Position numbers and translations under genes: made by a program. Below are positions 32,057-41,802 of a stretch of 64,000 nucleotides of DNA, piece after piece. Positions within the stretch are counted from its first letter, which is position 1, and each line of letters opens with the position of its first letter. The stretch is from DASXTC01 sp036505635 (GTDB lineage: Bacteria; Acidobacteriota; Polarisedimenticolia; JACPZX01; DASXTC01), in assembly GCA_036505635.1 (NCBI GenBank), contig DASXTC010000045.1, forward strand, positions 124,001-188,000. Direction: 5' to 3'. Under the pieces are notes generated by a model that searched no databases, was not told the DNA's origin, and saw only the letters and a list, made by a program, of their open reading frames with translations.

Positions 32057-32839
32057 ATGACGTCAAGGCCGGTCGGTCTCGAATCCCCTCAGATCGAGGA
32101 CCTCTACCAGCGCTTCGTGGAGGAGCTGGCGATCAGGATCGACGACCCCGCCGTGGACAACAACGATCTCGTGCGCGACACGCTCGTGCAGATCTACCAC
32201 GGGGCCGGGTTCGACTATGCCGGGCTGATGGAGGGGGCCAGGACTCCGCCGGCGGTCAAGGCCACCGTCGCCTGCCTCGACCCGCGCAACGTGACGCTGG
32301 AGTCGGAGTATTACTCCGAGGTGGATCCCCCGCGCTTCTACCGCAACAAGCCGCTGCTCTGGCTCTGGATCATGTTCGACCGCTCGGCGATGGGTCACAA
32401 CGACCACCTGGGCTTCCTCCTGCGCCGCATGCTCGCCCGGAGGATCTTCCGCAAGTGCGGCGACAACGTGAAGTTCTTCCGCAACGTGGAGTTCTCGTTC
32501 GGCTACAACATCACCTGCGGCAGCAACACGGTCTTTCACCGCGAGACCTTCGTGGATGATCGCGGCGAGGTGATCATCGGAGACAACGTCTCGCTGTCTG
32601 ACTATGCCAACATCTACTCGCACGCCCACGACATCCTCGACATCAACGACGTGAGCCTGGGCAGGACGGTGATCGGCGACGGCGCCCGCATCACCTACCA
32701 CGGCGTGGTCCTCTCCGGCACGAAGGTGGGGGCCGACGCGATGCTCGGCACCATGGGGGTCGCGACGCGCGACATCCCCGACCGTCACATCAACGTGGGG
32801 ATCCCCGCCAGGACCGTGAAGGTGAAGGAGCGGGGATAG
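32057..32839 (+). CDS. Left-handed beta-helix (hexapeptide) acyltransferase
   Basis: 260 residues from ATG 32057, with GGAGG 5 bases upstream. The N-terminal 110 residues are helical with no known signature. From about residue 115 the hexapeptide repeats begin: GDNVKFFRNVEFSFGYNITC, VIIGDNVSLSDYANIYSHAH, TVIGDGARITYHGVVLSGTK, then GIPARTVKV. The motif YSHAHD carries the His found at the acceptor site of sugar O-acetyltransferases. Likely acetylates a sugar or antibiotic-like acceptor using acetyl-CoA; the donor and acceptor are not defined. Confidence 0.8.
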   Translation: MTSRPVGLESPQIEDLYQRFVEELAIRIDDPAVDNNDLVRDTLVQIYHGAGFDYAGLMEGARTPPAVKATVACLDPRNVTLESEYYSEVDPPRFYRNKPLLWLWIMFDRSAMGHNDHLGFLLRRMLARRIFRKCGDNVKFFRNVEFSFGYNITCGSNTVFHRETFVDDRGEVIIGDNVSLSDYANIYSHAHDILDINDVSLGRTVIGDGARITYHGVVLSGTKVGADAMLGTMGVATRDIPDRHINVGIPARTVKVKERG

Positions 32840-32854
32840 GAGGGCCCTCGCGCC

Positions 32855-33532
32855 TCAGATGCTGTTTTCGAGGAAGGTGACGAGAGCCTGGCGCGACTCG
32901 GCGGTCAGCTCGAGGAACTGAATCCCGAAGCCGAACTCCTCCTCCGAGATGTCCTCCTTCCTGACGACCTCCCCCAGGACATGGATCTCCTCGGCAAGGC
33001 CGGGGAGGCTGAACCTGAGCCGCAGGGCCATGCCCGACTCGAAGTTCCTCGCCGCGGTCAGGAACATCCCGCTGGCGCTGACGTTCTGAATGACGCCGGT
33101 GTGGGTCCGTCCTCCTTCGACGATCCCCACCGTGTACTCGCACGCCATGCGAAGGTGACGCCGCCTCGGGACCCCCAGCACGCGGGCCACGCTCTCCAGG
33201 AGCGCCTCGCGGCCGTCGGCCTTTCGGAGAAAGCCCACCGCGCCGGCCTCCTCGCAGATCCGGACGATCTCCGCATCGTCCCGGATGCTGAGGATCAGCA
33301 CCGGGATGTGCGCCGTCTGGGGATTGTCGCGCAGCTCGCGGCAGACCTCGGCCCCGGTCATCTCCGGCATCTCGTAGTCGAGCACCACCAGGTCGGGCTG
33401 GAGGACCCCGGCCATCTCACGGGCCTCGCTCGCCGACGATGTCGCGAAGACTTTGAGGTTCCTCCCCTCGAGGTATGCCTTTTCGGAGGCGAGCGTGAGC
33501 TTCACGTCGTCGGCGAGAAGGATCTTGTACAT
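32855..33532 (-). CDS. Response regulator: receiver (REC) plus PilZ domain
   Basis: 225 residues from ATG 33532. The receiver has LLADDVK, the phospho-acceptor Asp in PDLVVLDYEMPEM and the Lys in GFLRKAD. From about residue 125 a PilZ-type domain follows (RRRHLRMACEYTVGIVEGG and VSASGMFLTAARNFESGMAL). The RxxxR and D/NxSxxG c-di-GMP motifs are partly recognisable (RRRHLR, NVSASG), so c-di-GMP binding is possible. It would link a phosphorelay to surface or motility behaviour. No histidine kinase is adjacent. Confidence 0.85.
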   Translation of the reverse strand: MYKILLADDVKLTLASEKAYLEGRNLKVFATSSASEAREMAGVLQPDLVVLDYEMPEMTGAEVCRELRDNPQTAHIPVLILSIRDDAEIVRICEEAGAVGFLRKADGREALLESVARVLGVPRRRHLRMACEYTVGIVEGGRTHTGVIQNVSASGMFLTAARNFESGMALRLRFSLPGLAEEIHVLGEVVRKEDISEEEFGFGIQFLELTAESRQALVTFLENSI

Positions 33533-33629
33533 GGGCTCAGGGTCTCCGCAGCGGTTCCAGATCGGTTCGAACCCCGTGGAGACTGAATGTTGTTCCCGCC
33601 GGGTCCGTCGGCAAGCCACGGGCCGGCCG

Positions 33630-35276
33630 TCAATGGCGCCGGATCGGGACTCTCAGGAAAGCGGGGACCTCCTCGAGGTGATAGATGAGGATCGAGTGAC
33701 CGATTGTGGTTTCGGGGCGCATTGATCGGAAAGGGGCCAGATAGTCCCGCTGGGGCAGGTAGACCCCCATCAGGTGGGTCGCGCTGACCGCGTAGTAGCC
33801 CGGCTCCGGCGGCACCGCGCGCTCGATGCCGTAGTAGTCAGGGTCCGCTGTCCCGAAGTAGTACAGGTTGATACGTGACAGGCCCCGCTCCTTCATGAAC
33901 TCCCTCAGCCCCGGAAGGTCCTGCCCCCAGTCCAGGTTCGAGTCGACCAGGTGGAGGTATCCCCGATCGGGCCCCCCCGCCGCCTCGTTGAAGTAGGCCA
34001 GGTGGTACGGATGGATCGCCAGGGCCGACCACGCGTGCCACAGGAGAAGCGCGATCCCTACCGCGCGGCCGGCGAACCTCCCAAGTCTCCAGATCTCCGC
34101 GAGCAGCCAGCCCCCCGCGAGACAGAGCAGGGGCAGGACCGGCAGGACGTAGCGCAGACCGATCTGCGCCGAGGTGAGCGCGGTGGTGAGCGCCACGAGT
34201 CCGGCCGCCGGCGCCAGAACGTAGGCGAAGGGGATCGCGCGCGCGATGCGGCGGGCCCCGAAAGCAATCAGGGCGAGCCCTGGCGCCGCGAGCGTAAGAA
34301 AGGGGAGGGTCGTCTTCATGCCGAGCGCGAGGATGAAGTAGGACCACCATCCTCGGCGCGAGTACTGGCCGTTGAGGTATCCGGGGCCCTCCACCTCGGC
34401 GTTCTTGTGGCGGGCCAGGTCGAGCCCCTCGAGATAGAGCCGGGGCAGGGGGATCGGCGTCCACCTCAGAAGCGCTCCGGTCTCCATGGATCTCAGCGGC
34501 TCGGTCTGGAAGGGCCCGCCCACCGGATCGGCGGCGAGCGGAAAGAGCGTCAAGGAGCCGGTCCATCCCGCGTAGCAGAGCGATACCGTGAGGACCGCCG
34601 TGGAGATGATGACGATCAGCCTGGACCCCCGGACGCGCCAGGAAGGGGATCGGGGATCGAGGGCCAGCGCCATCGCCAGAGGAGGGATCAGCAGGGCCAC
34701 GGAGTAGCGGCTCGCCATGCCGAGCCCCAGGCAGGCCCCGCACGCTACGATCCATCCGCCGCCGCGGCGTGTCCCCGGCGCGAGAGCGCGCTCGAGGCAG
34801 GCGAGGGTCGCCAGAGTGAACAGGGCCGCGCCCATGTCGGTCGTCACAAGACGTCCGTGGGCCAGCAGGTTCGGCTCGAAGGAGTAGAGCGCCAGCGCCG
34901 CGAGCCCCGCCGTCCCGCCGAACATCGCGCGTCCCCACAGAAAGAGGATCGCCCCGCAGCCGAGGGTCAATGCGACGATCGGCAGGCGGGCCGCGTAGAG
35001 CAACCGGTCCGCGTCGTTGAGCCGGTAGAGGAACTCGCGCGAGGCGGCGAACTCATAGTCCTCGGAGGAACGCGGCGGCCCGCCGACCGGTTCCTGCGGC
35101 ACGGCCGGATGCATGAAGAGGAGCGGCAGGGCCGCGAGCGCCTTGACCAGGGGCGGGTGCTCCCGGTTGACCGTCAGGTCACGCTGCGTCAGCGCGAGGT
35201 AACCGGCGGTCAGGTGGGCCGGCTCGTCGACCACGGCCGATGCGCTCGGCATCGCCGCGATCATCTGGAGGGCCAT
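33630..35276 (-). CDS. PMT-like (GT39-type) membrane glycosyltransferase
   Basis: 548 residues from ATG 35276. VVDEPAHLTAGYLALTQRD and NREHPPLVKALAALPLLF form the first periplasmic loop with the acidic pair of this family; about eleven helices follow. ATG 35276 cuts into the first helix. The in-frame reading extends upstream to a CTG at 35333 that overlaps the ftsK stop (CTGA) and would add VLEALAAAALLGV, completing helix 1. The same overlap geometry is used by many gene pairs here, so CTG 35333 is a plausible true start. No TPR tail, unlike the other glycosyltransferases of the window. Confidence 0.8.
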   Translation of the reverse strand: MALQMIAAMPSASAVVDEPAHLTAGYLALTQRDLTVNREHPPLVKALAALPLLFMHPAVPQEPVGGPPRSSEDYEFAASREFLYRLNDADRLLYAARLPIVALTLGCGAILFLWGRAMFGGTAGLAALALYSFEPNLLAHGRLVTTDMGAALFTLATLACLERALAPGTRRGGGWIVACGACLGLGMASRYSVALLIPPLAMALALDPRSPSWRVRGSRLIVIISTAVLTVSLCYAGWTGSLTLFPLAADPVGGPFQTEPLRSMETGALLRWTPIPLPRLYLEGLDLARHKNAEVEGPGYLNGQYSRRGWWSYFILALGMKTTLPFLTLAAPGLALIAFGARRIARAIPFAYVLAPAAGLVALTTALTSAQIGLRYVLPVLPLLCLAGGWLLAEIWRLGRFAGRAVGIALLLWHAWSALAIHPYHLAYFNEAAGGPDRGYLHLVDSNLDWGQDLPGLREFMKERGLSRINLYYFGTADPDYYGIERAVPPEPGYYAVSATHLMGVYLPQRDYLAPFRSMRPETTIGHSILIYHLEEVPAFLRVPIRRH

Positions 35277-35329
35277 GACGCCAAGCAGCGCGGCGGCCGC
35301 CAGCGCTTCGAGAACCGGGCGGGGGAATC

Positions 35330-37636
35330 TCAGCTATTGGCCTCTTCGAACGTGCGCAGGTAGTCCCGCTGGACCAGGATCTCGCGCTGCTTGCTGCCGT
35401 CGGGCGGGCCGACGATGCCGCGCGCCTCCATCAGGTCGACCAGCCGCGCGGCGCGCGCGTAGCCGAGCCTCAGCCGCCGCTGCAGATGCGACGTGGAGGC
35501 CACGCCGGTCTCCAGCACGCAGCGCACCGCGTCCTGGAACATCTCGTCCTCCTCCGCCTCCACCGCGGCCCTCTCCCTCGCGACGTCCTTCGTGACCGTC
35601 TCGTCGTAGATGGGGCGCGCGGCCCTCTTGAGGTGCTCGACCAGCGCCGAGGACTCCACCTCGCTCATGTAGGAACCGTGCAGCCTGATGAGACGCGAGG
35701 AGCCCGGCGGCATGAAGAGCATGTCGCCGTTGCCCAGCAGCTTCTCCGCGCCGTTTCCGTCCAGGATCGTGCGGGAATCGACCTTCGAGGAGACGCGGAA
35801 GGCGATGCGCGAGGGGAAGTTCGCCTTGATGACCCCCGTGATGACGTCCACCGAGGGACGCTGGGTCGACAGGATCAGATGGATCCCGACGGCGCGCGCC
35901 ATCTGCGCGAGGCGGGTGATCCCCTCCTCGACGTCGGCGGCCGAGGTGATCATCAGGTCGGCCAGCTCGTCGATGATGACGACGATGTACGGGATCGGTC
36001 TGAGCTGCTCGGGCGTGGCCTCGGGATTGCGCTCCCGCGCCCGACCGCCCCGGATGAGCGCGTTGAACTGGTCGATGCTGCGCACCCCGTAGTCGGCCAG
36101 CATCTTGTAACGGCGTTCCATCTCCATGCACGCCCAGCGCAGGGCGTTGGCCGCTTTCTTCGGATCGGTCACGACGGGGGTGAGCAGGTGCGGGATCTCG
36201 TCGTAGATGCCCAGCTCGAGCCTCTTGGTGTCGATGAAGATGAACTTGACCTCCTCGGGGGTCGATCTGTAGAGCATGCTGGCGATGAGCGCGTTGAGAC
36301 AGACCGACTTGCCGGCGCCGGTGGCCCCGGCGATCAGCAGGTGGGGCATCCGGGACAGGTCGGCGATGTAAACCTCCCCGTCGATCCGTTTCCCCAGGGC
36401 CAGCGAGAGCCTGGACTGGCTCTTGACGAACTTGTCGGACTCGAGAAGCTCCCTCAGGTAGATCGTCTCGCGCACCTTGTTGGGCACCTCGATCCCCACC
36501 GTGGACTTGCCCGAGATCCGGTCGATCCGGACCGACTCGGCCTGCAGCGCCAGGCAGAGGTCATCCACCAACCCCGTAATCCGGCTGTACTTGATGCCGG
36601 CCTCCGGCTTGAACTCGAAGGTCGTCACGACGGGGCCCGGATGGATCTCCACGACCGAGCCCGCCACGCCGAACTCGCGGCACTTCTCCGTGAGGACCTT
36701 GGCCTTGGCGTAGAGCTCCTGATCGTCGACCGCGGCGGCGCCGTGCGCCGACTGCAGGAGCGAGAGGGGAGGCAGGGTGAAGGCATGCGGCGCGTCCACG
36801 AGAGGAAGGCTCGCCTGGGCCGGGGCGGGCTTGGGCTTTGCCGCGGGGAGCTTCGAGCGCACCATCGCCGGCGCGCCGGCGGCCACAGCCGCCGCCGCGG
36901 CGCGGAGGGGCGATCGGCGCGCGGGTTCGCCGGCGCGCTCTTCTTCGTCAATCACCTGGACAGGGGACTCCACCTCGGCCGCTTTCTTCGTGTGCTTCAA
37001 GATGATCCGCTTGCGCAGCTTCTCCTTGCGCCGGCTCTCGCGCCAGTGGGCCCAGGCCGTCCGGGTGCGGCGCAGAGCGGCGAGGATGGCCTTGCGCACG
37101 GCCCCGATCAGGTGGCCGAAGGAGATGTGCGTCGCCACCGTGGCGCCCAGGGCCATGAAGGCGGCGGACATCACGAAGGCCCCCGCGGTGTTGAGGTACC
37201 GGACCAGGAAGTCGGCCAGGAAGGCTCCGACCACGCCCCCCGCCAGGATCTCCTCTCCACCGTCATGCACCGAGCCGATGACCAGGGAGAGCAGGCCGAG
37301 CAGGCCGCACAGGATCGCGCCGTGCCCCAGCAGGCCCGCTCCCGCGCCCGGCCCGTCGCGGCTCCAGATCCGGCGCCAGCCCCCGAGGGCCAGCGGCACC
37401 AGGAGGAACCAGGAGGCCAGCCCGAGGAGCTGGAAGCTCAGGTCGGCCACGCTGGCGCCTATCGTGCCGACGAGGTTGCGGGAGGTCCCCTGGGCCGAGT
37501 CGCGCGTGAGGAAGGATGCGTCGGTGGGGCTGTACGAGACCAGCGCCATGGCGAGCAGGATGACCGAGAAGAGCATCAGGAGGCCGACCAGCTCGCTTCG
37601 GCGCGGAAAGACGCGGAACTTCCTGAACAGCTTCAT
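35330..37636 (-). CDS. ftsK: DNA translocase FtsK/SpoIIIE
   Basis: 768 residues. Four N-terminal membrane helices (first LVGLLMLFSVILLAMALVSY), a basic/Ala-Pro linker, then the motor: alpha/beta parts with KSTVGIEVPNK, Walker A GATGAGKSVCLNAL, Walker B IVVIIDELADLM and STQRPSVDVITG. A C-terminal winged-helix gamma domain (TSHLQRRLRLGYARAARLVD) reads the DNA polarity sequences. Pumps chromosome termini through the division septum. The start overlaps the RNase J stop by one base (TGATG). Confidence 0.95.
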   Translation of the reverse strand: MKLFRKFRVFPRRSELVGLLMLFSVILLAMALVSYSPTDASFLTRDSAQGTSRNLVGTIGASVADLSFQLLGLASWFLLVPLALGGWRRIWSRDGPGAGAGLLGHGAILCGLLGLLSLVIGSVHDGGEEILAGGVVGAFLADFLVRYLNTAGAFVMSAAFMALGATVATHISFGHLIGAVRKAILAALRRTRTAWAHWRESRRKEKLRKRIILKHTKKAAEVESPVQVIDEEERAGEPARRSPLRAAAAAVAAGAPAMVRSKLPAAKPKPAPAQASLPLVDAPHAFTLPPLSLLQSAHGAAAVDDQELYAKAKVLTEKCREFGVAGSVVEIHPGPVVTTFEFKPEAGIKYSRITGLVDDLCLALQAESVRIDRISGKSTVGIEVPNKVRETIYLRELLESDKFVKSQSRLSLALGKRIDGEVYIADLSRMPHLLIAGATGAGKSVCLNALIASMLYRSTPEEVKFIFIDTKRLELGIYDEIPHLLTPVVTDPKKAANALRWACMEMERRYKMLADYGVRSIDQFNALIRGGRARERNPEATPEQLRPIPYIVVIIDELADLMITSAADVEEGITRLAQMARAVGIHLILSTQRPSVDVITGVIKANFPSRIAFRVSSKVDSRTILDGNGAEKLLGNGDMLFMPPGSSRLIRLHGSYMSEVESSALVEHLKRAARPIYDETVTKDVARERAAVEAEEDEMFQDAVRCVLETGVASTSHLQRRLRLGYARAARLVDLMEARGIVGPPDGSKQREILVQRDYLRTFEEANS

Positions 37637-39297
37637 CAGACCTCCAGGATCACGGGGATGATCATCGGTCTGCGGCCCGTCTTCTTGCGCAGGAAACGCT
37701 TGAGCTCGGCGTGAACGAGGGTCTTGATGAACCCACGGTCACTGCGCTCCTCGATGGAGGCCGACTCGATGGTCTTCACGATCAGCAATCCGGCCTCCGC
37801 GAAGAGGCCGTCGGAGTTCTCGACCCACACGAAACCGCGGCTGACGATCTCGGGGGGCTGCTCGATGGCTCCGGAGTGCTTGTTGATGCCGACCACCGGC
37901 ATCACGATGCCGTCCTCGGCGATGTGCTGGCGGTCGCGGATGACGATCTGATCGACCTCCTCCTGCGTGCCGTCGATGAAGACCGAGCCGACCGGCGCCC
38001 GGCCCTCCACCCGCGCCTCCGTGGCGGTGAGCCGGACGATGTCTCCGCTCTCCACCACGAGGATGCGCTCGCGAGGAATCCCCGATTCCTCGGCGAGCTG
38101 CGCGTGCTGCGAGAGGTGCTGGTAGTCGCCATGCACCGGGATGAAGAAACGGGGCCGGGTGAGCGCCAGCATGATCTTGAGCTCCTCGCGCGAGGCGTGC
38201 CCGGAGACGTGGATGCCGGGCGTCTCGTCCATCAGGACGTTGGCGCCGCGCCGGCACAGGTGGTTCACGAGACGGGAGATGGCCTTCTCGTTGCCGGGGA
38301 TCTTCCGCGCAGAGAGGATCGCCAGATCCCCCGGCTCGAGGCTCACGTCACGGTGGTCGTCGAGAGCCATGCGCGAGAGGGCCGACATCGGCTCCCCCTG
38401 GCTCCCCCCCGCGATCAGGATCACCTTGTCGCGCGGCAGCTTCATGACCTCACGCGGGTCGATCGAGATGCCCGGCGGCACGTTGATGTAGCCCAGCTCC
38501 TCGGCCACCCTCACGTTGGTGGAGACGCTGCGTCCCACGAAGGCGACCTTGCGCCCGACGCGCGCGGCGATGTCCACCACCTGTTGCAGACGATGGATAT
38601 TGCTCGCGAAGGTGGTGAGCACCACCCTCCCCGGCGCGCTCTGGATGATGGGGGCCAGCGCGCGGCCCACGTCGCGCTCGGAGGGGGTGAAGCCCCTGCG
38701 GGCGGCGTTGGTGCTGTCGGACATGAGCGCGAGCACCCCCTCGTCCCCCAGCTCGGAGAAGCGCCGGAAGTCGAAGCCCCGGCCGTCCACCGGGCTCAGG
38801 TCGATCTTCCAGTCACCGGTGTGCACCACCGTGCCGGCCGGCGTCCGGATGACCAGCGCGACCGAGTCGGGGATCGAGTGGGTCACCTGGATGAACTCGA
38901 CCTCGAAGTCCCCGACCGTCTCCCGCTGGCGCGGGACCACCCGGCGGAAGTCGGCCTTCTCCTCCATGCCATATTCGGTGAGGCGCTGGCGCGCGATGCC
39001 GAGGGTCAGCCTGGTGCCGAAGATCGGGGCGCCGACCCGCTGCAGCAGGTGCGGGAGGGCCCCGATGTGGTCGTCGTGGCCGTGCGTGAGGATCACCCCC
39101 GCGAGCGCTTTGGGGTCTTCCTCGATGCAGGTCATGTCGGGCACCACGATGTCCACGCCGAGGAACCCCTCGTCGGGGAACATGAGCCCGGCGTCCACCA
39201 CGAGGACCGAGTCCTCGTAGCGCAGCGCCATCATGTTCATCCCGAACTCGCCCAGACCGCCGAGCGGGATGATCCGCAGGGATGAAGGTGTGGTCAT
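37636..39297 (-). CDS. rnj: Ribonuclease J (metallo-beta-lactamase/beta-CASP)
   Basis: 553 residues from ATG 39297. IIPLGGLGEFGMNMMAL is the standard start. The Zn ligands sit in THGHDDHIGALPHLL; SIPDSVALVI and HTGDWKID continue the metal site; the beta-CASP part contains FASNIHRLQQVVD and HVSGHASREEL; a C-terminal domain ends the protein. Functions in mRNA decay and rRNA maturation with 5'-exo and endonuclease activity. Upstream in the same direction is rsmA (81 bases apart), downstream ftsK. Confidence 0.94.
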   Translation of the reverse strand: MTTPSSLRIIPLGGLGEFGMNMMALRYEDSVLVVDAGLMFPDEGFLGVDIVVPDMTCIEEDPKALAGVILTHGHDDHIGALPHLLQRVGAPIFGTRLTLGIARQRLTEYGMEEKADFRRVVPRQRETVGDFEVEFIQVTHSIPDSVALVIRTPAGTVVHTGDWKIDLSPVDGRGFDFRRFSELGDEGVLALMSDSTNAARRGFTPSERDVGRALAPIIQSAPGRVVLTTFASNIHRLQQVVDIAARVGRKVAFVGRSVSTNVRVAEELGYINVPPGISIDPREVMKLPRDKVILIAGGSQGEPMSALSRMALDDHRDVSLEPGDLAILSARKIPGNEKAISRLVNHLCRRGANVLMDETPGIHVSGHASREELKIMLALTRPRFFIPVHGDYQHLSQHAQLAEESGIPRERILVVESGDIVRLTATEARVEGRAPVGSVFIDGTQEEVDQIVIRDRQHIAEDGIVMPVVGINKHSGAIEQPPEIVSRGFVWVENSDGLFAEAGLLIVKTIESASIEERSDRGFIKTLVHAELKRFLRKKTGRRPMIIPVILEV

Positions 39298-39378
39298 CGA
39301 TTCGGGCCGGCTCTCATGCGCCGGAAAGACAGGGGAATGGGGAACGGGACCGCGAGGCGGCCGCATTATATAACAGCA

Positions 39379-40236
39379 TCAGCCCGAAGCGAGGGCCCGG
39401 AAGAGCTCCAGGCATTCCCCCCGGGCCAGGGTCTCGGGGCGCCGGAGCGGGTCGAGCCCGGCCCTCCCCAGCCCGGCCGCGGGGTCGGCCAGCCCCGGCA
39501 GGCGCTCCAGAATCGCCGCCGGGAAGTGGCCAGCCCCCTTGAGGTTGTTGAGCAACGTGCGGCGCCGCCTGCCGAACAGGAGCCTCACGAAGGCCGGATA
39601 GAGCTTCTCGTCGCCGGCCGTCAGCTCGCGGCGGGCCCTGCACGGCATCTCGAGCACCGTGGAGGAGACCGCCGGGGGGGGCGAGAAGGAGCCGGGGGCC
39701 AGATCCATGATCGCGCGCGGATCGGTGAAATACTGGGCGACCACCGAGAGCGAACCGTAGACCCGGCCCCCCGGGGACGCCACGATGCGGTTGGCCACCT
39801 CGCGCTGAAGCATGAGCGTCATGTCGGTCAGGGAGCCGCACGCGGCGAACAGACGCATGAGGACCGGGCCCGTGATCGAGTAGGGGAGGTTCGCCAGCAC
39901 CCTGGACGGCTCGCCCCCGGCCAGCGCGGCGATGTCGCAGCGCAGGATGTCGGCCTCGATCAGCGTGAAGGGGGGCAGGCCCGCGAAGCGCTCTCTCAGC
40001 TCGTCGGCGAGGCCCGGATCGACCTCCACCGCGATGACGGAGGCGCCCGACTCCATGAGGAGCGTCGTCAGGGCGCCGCGCCCCGGGCCGATCTCGATGA
40101 CGCGCGATCCTGGCTTCGGCGCGAACCGTTCGACGATCCTCCGCGCCGCCTGGACATTCACGAGGAAGTGCTGTCCCAGACGGCGGCGGCGACGCGAGGT
40201 GGATGGGGAACCGCGGGCCCGCGCCGGATGTCTCAT
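39379..40236 (-). CDS. rsmA: 16S rRNA dimethyladenosine transferase RsmA (KsgA)
   Basis: 285 residues. LGQHFLVNVQAARRIVE, SAM-binding VIEIGPGRGALTTLL, acidic VIAVEVDPGLADEL and the catalytic LANLPYSITGPVLM motif are all present, plus MLQREVANRIVASPG and a C-terminal helical domain. Dimethylates two adenines near the 3' end of 16S rRNA. The N-terminal 15 residues are a basic, Ser/Arg-rich extension. First gene of the rsmA-rnj-ftsK series, divergent from the thioredoxin gene. Confidence 0.94.
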   Translation of the reverse strand: MRHPARARGSPSTSRRRRRLGQHFLVNVQAARRIVERFAPKPGSRVIEIGPGRGALTTLLMESGASVIAVEVDPGLADELRERFAGLPPFTLIEADILRCDIAALAGGEPSRVLANLPYSITGPVLMRLFAACGSLTDMTLMLQREVANRIVASPGGRVYGSLSVVAQYFTDPRAIMDLAPGSFSPPPAVSSTVLEMPCRARRELTAGDEKLYPAFVRLLFGRRRRTLLNNLKGAGHFPAAILERLPGLADPAAGLGRAGLDPLRRPETLARGECLELFRALASG

Positions 40237-40300
40237 GGACGCATGTTATACTCACGCCGTTTCCTGCAGCGACCTCATGGCCGACAGCGGAGAGCGACGA

Positions 40301-40630
40301 ATGACCAACAACATGGTGATCCTCAACGACAGCAACTTCGAGGCGGAAGTCTCCAGCACCGATGGGGGCCCGATCCTCGTCGATTTCTGGGCCACCTGGT
40401 GCGGACCGTGCCGCATGGTCGCTCCGGTCCTCGAGAAGCTGGCCGACGAGCTCAAGGGGAAGGTCCGCATCGGAAAGCTGGACGTCGATCAGAACCCCGC
40501 CACCGCGGCCCGGTTCGGGATTCAGAGCATACCGACGCTGCTGGTCTTCAAGAAGGGCAAGATCGTGGATCAGATCATCGGCGCCCAGTCCAGGGAAGTC
40601 ATCACGGCGATGATCAACCGCCACGCCTGA
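40301..40630 (+). CDS. trxA: Thioredoxin
   Basis: 109 residues, standard length. Active site WCGPC (Cys34, Cys37) in VDFWATWCGPCRM; cis-Pro in IQSIPTLLVFKKG. Cytoplasmic protein disulphide reductase. GGAGAG lies before ATG 40301; ATG 40277 would add eight residues. A TATACT at 40247-40252 could be its -10 box, with no good -35. Confidence 0.95.
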   Translation: MTNNMVILNDSNFEAEVSSTDGGPILVDFWATWCGPCRMVAPVLEKLADELKGKVRIGKLDVDQNPATAARFGIQSIPTLLVFKKGKIVDQIIGAQSREVITAMINRHA

Positions 40631-40640
40631 ACGGGCCCGA

Positions 40641-41147
40641 TCAGATCTCGCTTGCCCCATGCTTGAGGCTCGTGATCCTCAGCGTGCCTGAGGCCAGGTC
40701 GGCCAGCAGCGTGCGCCCCCACGAACCGCCGGTGTCCGCCGCCGCCACCGGGATCGATTCCCGCTCGAGCGCCTGGAGCGCCGCCCTCACGTTGCGCTCC
40801 CCCACGGTCTGGCGTTCGGGAAGGCCGTTGCTGAACATGTGGGCCCCGCCGGCAAGCTTGGCCCGGAGCCTCTCGCGCCGGCCACCGCGCTGGAGGATCT
40901 CGTCGAGCATCCCAGCCACGGCGGTGGGCGCGAAGCGGCCCGGCCGGGTGAGAGGCGAGCCCTCGAGGGGCTCGGGCAGCAGGACGTGGGCCAGCCCGCC
41001 CAGGCCCCGGCCGCCATCGTAGAGGAAGACGGCTACGCAGGAGCCGAGACCGCGGATGGTGAGTCCCAGCGGAGCCTCCTCGGCGCGCCTGACCAGGAAC
41101 TCCCCCATCTCCACCGATTCGGGCCGATCCCTCACGGCCTCAGACAC
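40641..41147 (-). CDS. cheD: Chemoreceptor glutamine deamidase CheD
   Basis: 168 residues. Catalytic Cys in LGSCVAVFLYD, His in LGGLAHVLLPEP and the segment KLAGGAHMFSN match CheD, which deamidates receptor glutamines and binds CheC. Its start overlaps the cheC stop by 8 bases, the usual genetic and physical partnership. Last gene of the chemotaxis operon. Confidence 0.92.
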   Translation of the reverse strand: MSEAVRDRPESVEMGEFLVRRAEEAPLGLTIRGLGSCVAVFLYDGGRGLGGLAHVLLPEPLEGSPLTRPGRFAPTAVAGMLDEILQRGGRRERLRAKLAGGAHMFSNGLPERQTVGERNVRAALQALERESIPVAAADTGGSWGRTLLADLASGTLRITSLKHGASEI

Positions 41148-41802
41148 CGAAAGGGTCGGGGGAGGGGCGGATGGCGTCGAGCGCGCTCAGCGCCGCGAGC
41201 ATCGCGGGGAGGCAGCCGGAGTCGGGAAGATGAAGCAGGTGCGCCACCGGCCCGTGATCCTTCGCGCCGATCTCCACCTCGATGACGAGCGTCGACTCCG
41301 CCCCGCGTCCGGTCCGGACGAGTAGGTCGTCGGTGAGGGCCCCCGCCATGTCGATGGCCAGCTCGGGCACCGTGGGGATCAGGGCCCGGCCGAACGTCGA
41401 GCCCAGCGCGCCGAGGTAAGCGGCGCCGAGGATGTTGCCCGCCTCCCGCAAGGCCGACTCCTCGATCGGGGACATCTCCTCGAGCGATGCGAGCGGCGGG
41501 GCACCGGGCAGGAGCGCGCCGAGGATCCGGTGCGCCGAGGCGGGTTGAAGGGCGATGAGGAGCTCTCCACGCGGTTCGCCCCGGATGCCCAGACGCAGGC
41601 CCACCATCTCGATCTCGGCCCCCCCCATCAGACTGGTGACGTCGTCGGGCCGGAGCGAACGCACCTTCGGGACCGGACGTTCGAGCGTCCATCCGGTCAT
41701 CCCGGAGATGGCCGCCACGGCGCTCCTGGCTCCGGCGGCCGAGGCGCGCCGCAGCGCGGCGAGCTGGACCGGCGTCAGTGTGGCGGGATCGAAGGGCTTC
41801 AT
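41140..41802 (-). CDS. cheC: CheC-type CheY-P phosphatase
   Basis: 220 residues. One phosphatase helix with the E-x2-N motif is clear (ALREAGNILGAAYLGAL), followed by a Pro at the expected distance. The N-terminal pseudo-duplicate helix (AALRRASAAGARSAV) lacks the Glu/Asn pair, so only one active site is likely, where classical CheC has two. MAGALTDDLLV is the matching strand region. ATGA overlap with cheA; start overlaps into cheD. Confidence 0.85.
   Translation of the reverse strand: MKPFDPATLTPVQLAALRRASAAGARSAVAAISGMTGWTLERPVPKVRSLRPDDVTSLMGGAEIEMVGLRLGIRGEPRGELLIALQPASAHRILGALLPGAPPLASLEEMSPIEESALREAGNILGAAYLGALGSTFGRALIPTVPELAIDMAGALTDDLLVRTGRGAESTLVIEVEIGAKDHGPVAHLLHLPDSGCLPAMLAALSALDAIRPSPDPFGV

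Noticed and set aside
35486..37714. 742-codon open frame on the plus strand
   Set aside because: Antisense to ftsK, which has all expected motifs; the shadow shows none.
37711..39285. 524-codon open frame on the plus strand
   Set aside because: Antisense to RNase J; His/Asp/Arg-rich shadow only.
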